Shown: positions 15,666 to 22,759 of the stretch, in pieces
Position numbering within the stretch: the first letter of the stretch is position 1
Layout: every line of letters begins with the position of its first letter
Source of the DNA: an uncultured Oscillospiraceae bacterium
GTDB taxonomy: Bacteria > Bacillota > Clostridia > Oscillospirales > Oscillospiraceae
Direction: 5' to 3'
Length of the DNA stretch: 61,790 nt
Assembly: GCA_947626785.1 (NCBI GenBank)
Contig: CANQTO010000013.1
Coordinates: forward strand, 1 to 61,790
Made by a program: the position numbers and the translations under genes
The notes under the pieces: model-generated
What the model saw: only the letters and a program-made list of their open reading frames with translations
What the model was told of the DNA's origin: nothing
The model's database searches: none

Positions 15666-16362
15666 ATTCGATGACATAGCGGTGGAGGTTTCTGACAGCC
15701 AGGGGATGGATATGCCGGAGTCAAACGACTGGGCCGGTTTTGATCTCACGGAAACGGATGACGCCGGCTTTGATGCCGCGGGACCCCTTGACGTGGAAGA
15801 CGCCTCAGACCCGTCGCCGGACCTTGAAGCGGAGGAAGACGATATGCGGTCTGAAGCGGAAAAGGCCGCGGATTATGCCCGCTCTTATGGGTTTGACAAA
15901 GCTGCCGGCTACATAGAGCGGCATTATGATGGAGACGAATTCATCCCCGGCGCTCCTATTCCCATAACCACCCGCAACATGGCCCTGGACGGACTCGAAT
16001 CTGAAAACGGCGTCTCATTTACAAGGCGGACGGCGGAACTTGCCGAAGGCTTGTCTGTCGAAGGCGTTTTCCCGGAGTTTGACAGCAAGCACCATGTCGA
16101 ACTTGGAGAAGCGGCAAAGGACATGAGCCTCCACCAGCAGTTCAGCGCCTGCCGGGAGGATTTTCAGGACCACCTGTACGATACCCCCGAAAAGCTGCGG
16201 GACATAACTTTTGGCGCGATGGAAAGGATGGATTCGCCGCAGGGATATACGCCCGAGGGATTCACGTGGCAGCACAATCCCGAAACAGGCAGTTTTGACC
16301 TGGTCGCGCAGGACGATCATTCTGTCGGCCATACGGGAGGAAACGCTTTGTGGGGAAGCTGA
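15658..16362 (+). CDS. Acidic protein with C-terminal HNH/Endonuclease VII-type (WHH-like) nuclease domain
   Basis: A 234-aa protein. The first 70 residues are highly acidic (many Asp/Glu). The C-terminal half follows the plan of nuclease domains of polymorphic toxins and colicin-like DNases: NGVSF...., VEGVFPEFDS, QFSACREDF, then GYTPEGFTWQHNPETGSFDLV and HSVGHTGG near the end. In the family the WHH motif is usual; here it reads W-Q-H (204-206), so the catalytic His may be retained as H206. It ends block A, with the start inside the ATPase gene (8-bp overlap, AAAGGAG site). The best guess is an effector or toxin nuclease; a catalytically weakened copy is possible. Confidence 0.6.
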   Translation: MSEFDDIAVEVSDSQGMDMPESNDWAGFDLTETDDAGFDAAGPLDVEDASDPSPDLEAEEDDMRSEAEKAADYARSYGFDKAAGYIERHYDGDEFIPGAPIPITTRNMALDGLESENGVSFTRRTAELAEGLSVEGVFPEFDSKHHVELGEAAKDMSLHQQFSACREDFQDHLYDTPEKLRDITFGAMERMDSPQGYTPEGFTWQHNPETGSFDLVAQDDHSVGHTGGNALWGS

Positions 16363-16379
16363 ACGGTATACAAGCTAAG

Positions 16380-16420
16380 GGGCTGTAGCAAAACGCTTTT
16401 TTGCTACAGCCTCTTTTTTT
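16380..16420 (+). terminator. Terminator closing block A, with right copy of the 16-bp repeat
   Basis: The stem GGCTGTAGCAAAA(CG) / TTTTGCTACAGCC is followed by CTC and a T-run. The first 16 bases (16380-16395) match 3209-3224 exactly. It separates block A from block B. Confidence 0.85.
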
Positions 16421-16442
16421 TGTTTTTTATGATTTTGGAGAT

Positions 16443-16470
16443 TTGACATTGTCCTCCGTATGGATAGATG
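16443..16470 (+). promoter_or_regulatory. Possible promoter of block B
   Basis: TTGACA (16443-16448) has a consensus -35 sequence. With a 16-bp spacer the -10 would be TAGATG (16465-16470), which is weak. The location, just after a terminator and 85 bp before the first gene of block B, is suitable. Confidence 0.4.
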
Positions 16471-16554
16471 TGAGCAAAAACAAACAGAGCTATTTGGAGA
16501 TTTTCTCCTGAGCTTTCCGTATTCAGAGACAGAAAGACAGAAAGGAAGAGAACA

Positions 16555-16761
16555 ATGAAAAGCTTTGAAGAGATCATGAGTATCGGAAATGTGGACCTGA
16601 AGGGATTTGCCGTTGAGAGATCCTCCGACTCCCCGCTCGTTATGGTGAAAAAGAAGATCCTGGTTCCCGAACGGAAGATCATCCTGATGGACCAGATGAC
16701 CGAGCAGGAATCCCAGCTCCTGCTGGGCGTAAATAAGAATAAAGGAGGATGGATCGTATGA
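16555..16761 (+). CDS. Small protein of unknown function opening block B
   Basis: A 68-aa protein, unrecognised. It is mixed alpha/beta by eye ([44 protein letters not shown]) with no Cys pairs or hydrophobic helix. The stop overlaps the ClpP start as ATGA, so the two are translationally coupled. A GGAAGAG site precedes the ATG. Such a small protein upstream of ClpP could be an adaptor, but nothing in the sequence shows this. Confidence 0.55.
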   Translation: MKSFEEIMSIGNVDLKGFAVERSSDSPLVMVKKKILVPERKIILMDQMTEQESQLLLGVNKNKGGWIV

Positions 16762-17348
16762 ACTATCTGATGAAGAAGGCGGTCAATTTTAACGGACAGG
16801 ATATGATGCTGGATACTTTGGATATCGACTTCGCGCATCGCACGATCTCTCTCACCGGGGAGATCGATGGGGACGTGGCCACGGTCGTGAACTCTGCCCT
16901 CAGATGCCTTGCCAGGGACTCGGAAGAGGATATCACGATCTACATCCAGAGCCCGGGAGGCTCGGTCTCCGCGGGACTCAGCATCTACGACACCGTGAAG
17001 GCCTTGAAGTGCGACGTCGTTACCGTCGCCTGCGGGATGGCGGCCAGTATGGGAGCTTTCCTTCTGGCAGCAGCCGGAACGAAAGGAAAACGTTGGTGCC
17101 AGCCTAACGCTGAGGTCCTTATTCATCAGCCGCTGGGCGGAACGAGCGGACAGGCCACGGATATCCGCATTCACGCGGAACATATTCTCAAGACGAGAGA
17201 AAAGCTCAACAGGATCTTCTCCGAGTGTACCGGGCAGCCCTGCGCGAAAATCGAAACCGACACCGAGAGGGACAACATCATGAGCGCTGAGGAAGCTCTC
17301 GAATATGGCCTCGTAGACAAGATCGGAGATCCTATTTCTGAATGGTGA
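16758..17348 (+). CDS. ClpP serine peptidase (accessory copy)
   Basis: A 196-aa ClpP with full length and complete triad: the Ser in [11 protein letters not shown], the His in VLIHQPLGG and the Asp in [31 protein letters not shown] and [14 protein letters not shown] are also standard. The start is placed at 16758 (GGAGG nine bases upstream, ATGA overlap with the previous stop) rather than the ATG at 16749, which is too close to the ribosome site. ClpP needs an unfoldase; no ClpX/ClpA is encoded here, but two P-loop ATPases follow. Lying beside a Ubl system, it may degrade tagged proteins, which is inference. Confidence 0.92.
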   Translation: MNYLMKKAVNFNGQDMMLDTLDIDFAHRTISLTGEIDGDVATVVNSALRCLARDSEEDITIYIQSPGGSVSAGLSIYDTVKALKCDVVTVACGMAASMGAFLLAAAGTKGKRWCQPNAEVLIHQPLGGTSGQATDIRIHAEHILKTREKLNRIFSECTGQPCAKIETDTERDNIMSAEEALEYGLVDKIGDPISEW

Positions 17349-17361
17349 ACGGAGGAATCAT

Positions 17362-18147
17362 ATGAAACGGTACGACATTACCAAGCCCATTGGGCTTGCC
17401 ACCCCCTGCAAGGAGATCGAGGCCACGTGCGGCATGGCCCACGTGTACAAGCGGTGCGGCCTTCGCCCGAAGCACTTTATCATTCCCCTCGACGCCGGAT
17501 CCGGCAGGACGACCCTGGTCGAGTACATGACCGATAAATATAAGAAGGCGGGCGTCCTGAGCTTCACAAGCGGTCTTGACGACTATATCGAGATCTCCTT
17601 TGATGGGACGCTTCAACAGCTCAAGCAGGCATTCGCTGAGATCGACGCTGCCGCCGTGTATACCAATGAGTACCGCAACATTGTCAGTATGGACATCAGC
17701 GGGATCTCCTCTCATCTCGGAGAAACGCAGCTTACCGAGTTCCTGAAAAACTGCAAGCGCGTCTGCGCGTACGCGTGCGTGATCTTTTTCGTGCACACAA
17801 CGCCCAGCCGGAACGAAGAAAAGCTCCTGGAAAAGCTGTGTGAAACGGTAGACAATATCAAGCGGCTTGCGGTCGAGCCTTATACAAAGGACGATATCTG
17901 CGCTCTGATCGTCAAGACCGTCGGGGAGCACGGCATTGAGATCAAGCATGAGACCGTTTTTCACGCGGTCCTGTCGGACATGGTTTCCGAGTTCGGGATC
18001 GCGAGCGTAAAGGAAGCGATCTCTACCGCCGGTATGCTGGTCCATTTCGCGGATTTCTCAGGTTTCACGCCCAGTGTTGATGAAAACAGTCTGAAGTCGA
18101 TGATCACCAGTTGGCACAATGACGCGGAGAGGAGCGAAGTGAAATGA
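17362..18147 (+). CDS. AAA-like P-loop protein with atypical Walker A (GSGRTT)
   Basis: A 261-aa protein. The phosphate loop reads PLDAGSGRTTLVEYM (about 43-57), with Arg (AGG codon) where the Walker A lysine is expected. A Walker-B-like stretch IVSMDISGI follows near 110, and the C-terminal part (about 165-250) resembles the helical lid of AAA/ORC-type proteins. It could be a weak or inactive ATPase that acts as a partner for ClpP or for the next ATPase, with which it overlaps by 4 bp (ATGA). A ClpX-type IGF loop is not seen. Confidence 0.6.
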   Translation: MKRYDITKPIGLATPCKEIEATCGMAHVYKRCGLRPKHFIIPLDAGSGRTTLVEYMTDKYKKAGVLSFTSGLDDYIEISFDGTLQQLKQAFAEIDAAAVYTNEYRNIVSMDISGISSHLGETQLTEFLKNCKRVCAYACVIFFVHTTPSRNEEKLLEKLCETVDNIKRLAVEPYTKDDICALIVKTVGEHGIEIKHETVFHAVLSDMVSEFGIASVKEAISTAGMLVHFADFSGFTPSVDENSLKSMITSWHNDAERSEVK

Positions 18148-19979
18148 GCAGAAGTGAGCGCTGGAATACAGTAAACGAGATCAAACGCAGGTTTCGCGAG
18201 ACCACAGACCCCGCGAATGGCGCGGGTCCGGTGGTATATGTCGAAAACGGCAGGAAATACTCCGATGACAGCGAGTCGCACATCGCGGTGATCGGCCGTA
18301 CCGGAAAGGGAAAGAGCCAATGCTGTAGCCTTCCGCATATAAGGGAGATCCTTCAGAAAGGGGAGAGCCTGATCATGCTGGACCCCAAGGGAGAGGGCTA
18401 CAGGAGAAATGCCTGCTACATTTCGAAGGACTATCAGGACTTTTGCATTGACTTCCGTAACCCGCGTACGAGTCCTACTCAGTGGTCTCCTTTAAAGACA
18501 CCTTACCTGCTGTTCAAGTCCAAGAATCCCGATGACAACGATATCGCCAGCTCCATGCTCAGCGAACTTTGGAATGGCGTTTACCCCTATGACGGTCATT
18601 CTGACAGATTCTGGACGGACTCTGCCGTGAATTACGCGAAAGGATTGACCTACGGCCTGTTTGAGACAGCGCCCGAAGACCAGATCAATCTTGACAGCGT
18701 CGCGGTGATGATGGAACAGTCCGAGATCCGTTTGGGCACCAACACGTTGCTTAAGACGTTCTATGAGAACCTCCCCCTTGATTCCCTTGCCAAGAGGAAC
18801 CTGGCGACCTATGTCACCGCTCCCAACGAGACGAGAGCCTCCATCCACAGTGTCGCCGCTTCCGGCCTGGAGGTCTTCAGCCGCAGCAAGGGCCTTATGG
18901 AGATGCTGAGCGACGATACGCTGAATATCCTGGATATTGACGTGAACCGCCCGTTCATATTGACCATTATCACTCCGGATGAGACGGATGTGTATGACAC
19001 GCTTGCCGGTCTGCTCATCTCCCAGGTCTCGCAGCACTTGATCCGCGTCGCGCAGGAAATGGGCGGCCGGCTTCCGATCAGAGTGAACATCATCCTGGAG
19101 GAACTGGGCTCGGTCGGAAAGAGCATCCCCTCCCTGCCCAATCTGATGGTGGCCAGCCGCAGCCGGAATATGAGGCTGATGCTGGTCCTTCAGAGCAACG
19201 CCCAGCTTGTGGACGTTTACGGCAAGAGCAAGGCGGAGACGATCAACTCCTGCATCGGTATTACGATCGGCTTTTCCACCAACAGCTGGGAAACGCTTAC
19301 GGAATGGGCCCAGCGCTGCGGGGAAAAACAGATCGAAAACAGCGGCCACCTTATCAAGGAACCGCTGATCACGGCATCGCAGCTGGCCGCAATGCCCACT
19401 GGCACGGCCCTGGTCATGGTGGACAGCCAGTACAAGTTTATCTCGCATCTTCCTTTCTACGATGAGATGTACGACAATTCCGACTGGAGAGCTCCCCAGT
19501 ATAAGACCGCCGTCAGCAGAAAACCGCTCAAGTCTCTCGATTTCGAAGCGATGGTCAAAGAGATCAAGAGGAAACAGGTGCAGGCCGAGATGCCCGGCAT
19601 GTTCAGCGAGCGGAGAGAGCCTGGCCTGCCCTTTGGCCTGCCCTTCTTGGAGGATCCCCGGCCCAGCGGCCCGATGGATATCGACAGCCTGGTTTCGAGG
19701 ATCGACGCCAAGATCGCCGAACTTGAAGCTCAGGAAGAGGAAGAGCGGAAACAGCGGGAAGAGGAGAAGAAGCATCATGTGATCATAACCGAGGGGCGGA
19801 GCAATCGGATAAAAATCGCTCGAGTGCTCGCTGCCGCGACAGGAGAAAGCGTCGAAAAGGCGGCGAGGAAACTGGCGCAGTTTCCGGTCGACATCGCTTT
19901 TAGCACCAGAGGGGAAGCGGAGGAATTTGCCAGAAAGGTGAATAACGCTGGCGGAAAGGCCACCGTTAAACCGTTATGA
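18144..19979 (+). CDS. VirD4/TraG-like coupling ATPase fused to an L7/L12-like C-terminal domain
   Basis: A 611-aa protein. The core is a type IV coupling-protein ATPase: GRTGKGKSQ (about 52-60), LIMLDPKGEGYRR, then VNIILEELGSVGKSIPSLPNLM, SRNMRLMLVLQSNAQL and FSTNSWETLTEWAQRCG, typical of VirD4/TraG. The usual N-terminal membrane helices are missing, so it would be soluble. After a Glu-rich coiled segment (about 525-550), the last 60 residues (NRIKIARVLAAATGESVEKA...GGKATVKPL) look like the ribosomal L7/L12 C-terminal domain, the fold shared with the ClpS adaptor. That tail beside a ClpP gene is striking. The gene is coupled to both neighbours. Confidence 0.8.
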   Translation: MSRSERWNTVNEIKRRFRETTDPANGAGPVVYVENGRKYSDDSESHIAVIGRTGKGKSQCCSLPHIREILQKGESLIMLDPKGEGYRRNACYISKDYQDFCIDFRNPRTSPTQWSPLKTPYLLFKSKNPDDNDIASSMLSELWNGVYPYDGHSDRFWTDSAVNYAKGLTYGLFETAPEDQINLDSVAVMMEQSEIRLGTNTLLKTFYENLPLDSLAKRNLATYVTAPNETRASIHSVAASGLEVFSRSKGLMEMLSDDTLNILDIDVNRPFILTIITPDETDVYDTLAGLLISQVSQHLIRVAQEMGGRLPIRVNIILEELGSVGKSIPSLPNLMVASRSRNMRLMLVLQSNAQLVDVYGKSKAETINSCIGITIGFSTNSWETLTEWAQRCGEKQIENSGHLIKEPLITASQLAAMPTGTALVMVDSQYKFISHLPFYDEMYDNSDWRAPQYKTAVSRKPLKSLDFEAMVKEIKRKQVQAEMPGMFSERREPGLPFGLPFLEDPRPSGPMDIDSLVSRIDAKIAELEAQEEEERKQREEEKKHHVIITEGRSNRIKIARVLAAATGESVEKAARKLAQFPVDIAFSTRGEAEEFARKVNNAGGKATVKPL

Positions 19980-19993
19980 CGAGGTGATATGCA

Positions 19994-20962
19994 ATGTATC
20001 CGGTCCTTAAAGAGGGCGTGTCTATCGGAACCTTCCATTACGAAGGTTCCGATGTCACCCACTACTACATTGAAAACGCTGACGGAGAGGAATTTGAGAT
20101 CAGCTACAGACTGTGGAAGGCCCTTATGCGGGCAGATGGCACCCGGCCTTTGGCCCTGCCGGACAAGGGACGCCGGATACTTCCCAAGCTGAAGAGACAC
20201 GGACTGGTCCGGACATCCAGATTTGTTCGGGAAAACGGTATCTTAAACCGCTTCATTTTGTTTCCCATCAGAGACAAAGCGCAAGAGAACAGATGGGTCT
20301 GCAAGGCAATAAACTCCGCGCTTCCGGCGGTGTCCATCCTTATGTTCGTGTTGGGCACATGCTTAATGGCGGCGAAGGGTGCGGGCGGCGGGTACGATCT
20401 CAACTGGTGGCTGTACTATGGCCTCTTCCTCTTGTCCCTTACCCTTCATGAGGCGGGCCACATGGTCGCGGGATTGGCGTCTGGATACAAAATCAGAGAT
20501 ACGGGGGTCCTTCTTCTCGGCGTGATCCCGATCGGGGCATATGTGGCCCATGAGATCAAGGAGGACGCGACAAGAGCTGAAAAAATCCAGTTCGCGCTGG
20601 CCGGAATTGAGGTGAACCTTCTCATTGCGGGGATCTGCCTGCTTTTAGCGACGCAGCAGTATCAGTGGGCGTTGACTATGCACTCCGTCGCGAATGCCAA
20701 CATCATCCTTGCCGGGATAAACCTGTTGCCCGCTTCGGGACTCGACGGCGAATCGGCGTTGAGCGCGGTGTGTGGGCTCGACAGCATCAGCGAAGCCGCG
20801 AAAAAGTGCCTCACCAACAAAAAGCGCCGGCAAAAGCTCCTCCGCTCCGGTCTGCCCGGTTACGTTTGCTTCTGCGTTTTCTTCCTTACGTTGAGCTCAA
20901 AGGTCGTCCTCTGGCTGCTTATTGGACTTGACATCGCGGCAATTTTCTTCCTCTTGATCTGA
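19994..20962 (+). CDS. M50-type intramembrane metalloprotease with PqqD-like N-terminus
   Basis: A 322-aa protein. Residues 1-95 resemble the small winged-helix PqqD-like domain that precedes some M50 proteases (YIENADGEEFEISYRLW). The membrane part has about six helices and the zinc motif HEAGH at 152-156 within LSLTLHEAGHMVAG, with LLPASGLDGESAL near 245 as the second motif (LDG). M50 proteases cleave substrates inside membranes and often release signals or process peptides. It closes block B, 14 bp after the VirD4-like gene. The substrate is unknown; one of the anchored proteins in block A would be a natural candidate. Confidence 0.78.
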   Translation: MYPVLKEGVSIGTFHYEGSDVTHYYIENADGEEFEISYRLWKALMRADGTRPLALPDKGRRILPKLKRHGLVRTSRFVRENGILNRFILFPIRDKAQENRWVCKAINSALPAVSILMFVLGTCLMAAKGAGGGYDLNWWLYYGLFLLSLTLHEAGHMVAGLASGYKIRDTGVLLLGVIPIGAYVAHEIKEDATRAEKIQFALAGIEVNLLIAGICLLLATQQYQWALTMHSVANANIILAGINLLPASGLDGESALSAVCGLDSISEAAKKCLTNKKRRQKLLRSGLPGYVCFCVFFLTLSSKVVLWLLIGLDIAAIFFLLI

Positions 20963-20978
20963 TCGTTTGCAGGCGGTT

Positions 20979-21105
20979 GTTTCCGCCCCCGGCGTCTGGG
21001 CCATGCGCGAGTTAGCGCCCCGGCGAATTGTACGCCCATGTTATAGAAGAAGCGGACAAGAATAACGCCGATATTCTCTCCAATGTTTTTCTCAAAAAGG
21101 CGTAA
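20979..21105 (+). pseudogene. Remnant of a tyrosine integrase C-terminus
   Basis: In split frames this stretch reads VSA-RLGHARVSAPAN-YAHVIEEADKNNADILSNV followed by FLKKA and a stop. It matches the usual end of phage/ICE tyrosine recombinases (RLGHxxxxTTxxxYAH...), including the R...H box and the catalytic Tyr in YAH. About five extra bases after GTTTCCGCC and one missing base before TAC break the frame, and no upstream part is found. It marks the right end of the island and suggests that it once carried its own integrase. Confidence 0.6.
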
Positions 21106-21172
21106 TGAAAAATGGGCGAGTTGAATGAAAGTTTCTTGGCTGCTCTACTGAATCTTCTCTTTTATTAAAAAT

Positions 21173-21195
21173 GCGGGAGGCGTTATGCCTCCCGC
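21173..21195 (-). terminator. Terminator of the EF-hand-like gene
   Basis: Stem GCGGGAGGC / GCCTCCCGC with a 5-nt loop. On the minus strand it is followed by ATTTTTAAT. The remaining non-coding bases up to 21234 show nothing else. Confidence 0.8.
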
Positions 21196-21234
21196 TTGGC
21201 TGTATTCCTTGCTGTTCAGTATGCGTAGTTGTTC

Positions 21235-22248
21235 TTAAAAATCAATTTCGTATTCAAAGAAACGATGAGCCTCTTTACGCGCCTCTGAGGTAACACTGAT
21301 ATGACCGGCACATTTCATTGATTTCAATGCACTGTCTATCTTCATAGCATCGCCCTCCCGGATGCCGGACGAATTGCTGAGCTTTAACGTATACTTTTGG
21401 TGAGTAAGGGGAGATTCCTTATCCATACGCAAATCGATCAGAGATTGGATGCTCTTCTCTTTTTGAAGGTATACAAGCTGCGGCTTTTTCGGCGCGTGGC
21501 CTGGGCAGGTCATTTCGGCGGCGATCTCCACGGAGAAAGAGGAGCTTTCCGAGGACTCATGTTTTACATCCACTGCCGCTGCTGCTTTGACAGGGCCTTT
21601 AACATGACCCGCGCCTTTTCCATTTTTTGCAACATGTGCTGTCTGCTGCTCTTTATAGGTCACTTTGAAATGCCTGGCTCCTAAATCCTGAGCAATTTTC
21701 TGCAGTTCATTGATACGGGCAACCTTTAAACTTTCAAAATAATCGTCCAGAGCAATGTATTGATTTCTGTCAACAGGATCGACGTAATAGATTTCTCTTT
21801 CCATATCCGGGAAGAATGTGAGGCCAAAGAGCTCCGCCTTATCTTTGTATATGTTGACGATCGTCAGTTCTTTCTGCGTGGATTTATATCCGATAGACCC
21901 CCTGCAGACCTCGCTCTCCGCATGTTTTCTGTCCATGTCCGTGATCCGAATCAATTTGGGCATGAAAAAATCCGCACCGACCAGGTCATCTTCAAAAATG
22001 GGGCCGAGGGTCTTCCGCTCCTGCTCTTGAGCCCGGGCATCAGCCGAATCTTTTACGGAGGCTACGGCCTTCTTCGCCGCCGCGCTGATGTTTTCAGCCA
22101 TGGCCGAGACATCTTTCAGGTCAAATGTGCCGTCATCGTTTTGGTCAACAGCAGAGGCGACGGTTTTCTTCGCCTTGTTCAACAGATCCGCGGCAGCTTT
22201 CCCGGCTCCGACCGCAGCAACGCCCAGATCCACTTTTTTCTTTTCCAT
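21235..22248 (-). CDS. Unknown protein with an EF-hand/dockerin-like calcium loop
   Basis: A 337-aa protein, not assigned to a family. The N-terminal part (about 1-85) is Ala-rich and helical, with a DQNDDGTFDLKD loop near residue 38 that fits the DxNxDGxxxxxD calcium loop of EF-hands and dockerins. The middle and C-terminal regions look like mixed alpha/beta domains (a Lys/His/Ser-rich stretch at about 200-245 links them). There is no signal peptide or membrane helix. The ATG at 22248 is favoured over the one at 22281 because GGAAGG precedes it. It lies alone on the minus strand between the two accessory segments. Confidence 0.6.
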   Translation of the reverse strand: MEKKKVDLGVAAVGAGKAAADLLNKAKKTVASAVDQNDDGTFDLKDVSAMAENISAAAKKAVASVKDSADARAQEQERKTLGPIFEDDLVGADFFMPKLIRITDMDRKHAESEVCRGSIGYKSTQKELTIVNIYKDKAELFGLTFFPDMEREIYYVDPVDRNQYIALDDYFESLKVARINELQKIAQDLGARHFKVTYKEQQTAHVAKNGKGAGHVKGPVKAAAAVDVKHESSESSSFSVEIAAEMTCPGHAPKKPQLVYLQKEKSIQSLIDLRMDKESPLTHQKYTLKLSNSSGIREGDAMKIDSALKSMKCAGHISVTSEARKEAHRFFEYEIDF

Positions 22249-22392
22249 GTAATCTATATTCCTTCCATAATGTTGTATCATGACATAGATTGGCAGGAAT
22301 CCTCTCCGTTCCTTTCTGGTATATGGGTCAGCGTATGGGTCAGGCGGGGCGGGCCTCGCGCTGGCCGGTACTATTTAAGGGAAAAAGTAAAG
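22249..22392. other. Intergenic stretch upstream of the EF-hand-like gene
   Basis: Contains the 5' region of the minus-strand gene and a short direct repeat TATGGGTCAG / TATGGGTCAGG near 22320-22345. I see no convincing promoter hexamers and no other gene. Confidence 0.4.
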
Positions 22393-22427
22393 AAAAGCCC
22401 CGAAAATCAGCGATTTTCGGGGCTTTT
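22393..22427 (-). terminator. Original tRNA-fMet terminator, now displaced
   Basis: The 16-bp stem AAAAGCCCCGAAAATC / GATTTTCGGGGCTTTT has a 3-nt loop. It sits 1 bp beyond the left 16-bp copy of the tRNA-fMet 3' end, in the place a tRNA terminator would occupy on the minus strand. The element now separates it from its tRNA by 7.4 kb. Confidence 0.8.
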
Positions 22428-22428
22428 G

Positions 22429-22444
22429 TGGTTGCGGGGGAAGG
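22429..22444. repeat. Attachment-site repeat, left copy (tRNA-fMet 3' end duplicate)
   Basis: TGGTTGCGGGGGAAGG is identical to 29876-29891, which is the last 16 bases of the tRNA including CCA. It marks the left boundary of the integrated element. Confidence 0.85.
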
Positions 22445-22512
22445 CAACATAGAATTCCTCAAACTTTTTCCGCCGTTGCTTTTCGGTTTTCAAAAATCTG
22501 TCTGCATATAAA

Positions 22513-22543
22513 AATAAGCGTCGGGAATTACCCGGCGCTTATT
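22513..22543 (-). terminator. Terminator near the left end of the element
   Basis: AATAAGCGTCGGG / CCCGGCGCTTATT (one wobble) with a 5-nt loop and an A-rich stretch on the left that becomes T-rich on the minus strand. It closes the minus-strand transcript of the 49-aa and FtsK-like genes. Confidence 0.7.
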
Positions 22544-22572
22544 AATGTGCTGAAGTTGGGTTGCTCCTGCCT

Positions 22573-22722
22573 TTATAGGCTCCCTACATCAACGCCAAAG
22601 CCACTGACAAGGAGGCCGACAATATCCATGACGGGGATTTTGCAATATGTGTATTCGCTTGACATACTGCCGTCATCGTAAATAGAAATCTGCATCGAGA
22701 CAGGGACAACACAATATTCCAT
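22573..22722 (-). CDS. Small 49-aa protein downstream of the FtsK-like gene
   Basis: A short gene on the minus strand with a good ribosome site (AGGAGG, 9 bases before the ATG at 22722). The protein MEYCVVPVSMQISIYDDGSM... ends in a hydrophobic stretch (VMDIVGLLVSGFGVDVGSL). It starts 38 bp after the FtsK-like stop and its stop lies in a 14-bp repeat. Small proteins of this kind commonly accompany Rep/FtsK modules; the function is unknown. Confidence 0.6.
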   Translation of the reverse strand: MEYCVVPVSMQISIYDDGSMSSEYTYCKIPVMDIVGLLVSGFGVDVGSL

Positions 22723-22759
22723 TTTTTCGCCGCCTCCTTTCCAGTGGCTTTAGATATCG

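Larger units (their letters stand above)
3299..21105. mobile_element. Inferred genomic island carrying the ubiquitin-like conjugation system
   Basis: The span is inferred. It begins after a backbone terminator and ends with a decayed tyrosine-integrase tail near the original 3' flank of the tRNA-fMet gene. GC is visibly lower than in the flanking backbone, and codon use shifts (more AGA, ATA, AAA and TTT). All clear genes point the same way in two blocks (3358-16362 and 16555-20962) separated by a terminator. No intact integrase or clean flanking att repeat is seen, so the exact ends are uncertain. Confidence 0.5.

Noticed and set aside
3340-16362. Block A as a complete type IV secretion system
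   Set aside because: Only HerA/VirB4-like and VirD4-like ATPases are present; no VirB6, VirB8-10 or pilin-like genes.
16758-17348. ClpP as the housekeeping copy
   Set aside because: It lies in the island with a different neighbourhood (no clpX or trigger factor), so it is more likely an accessory copy.
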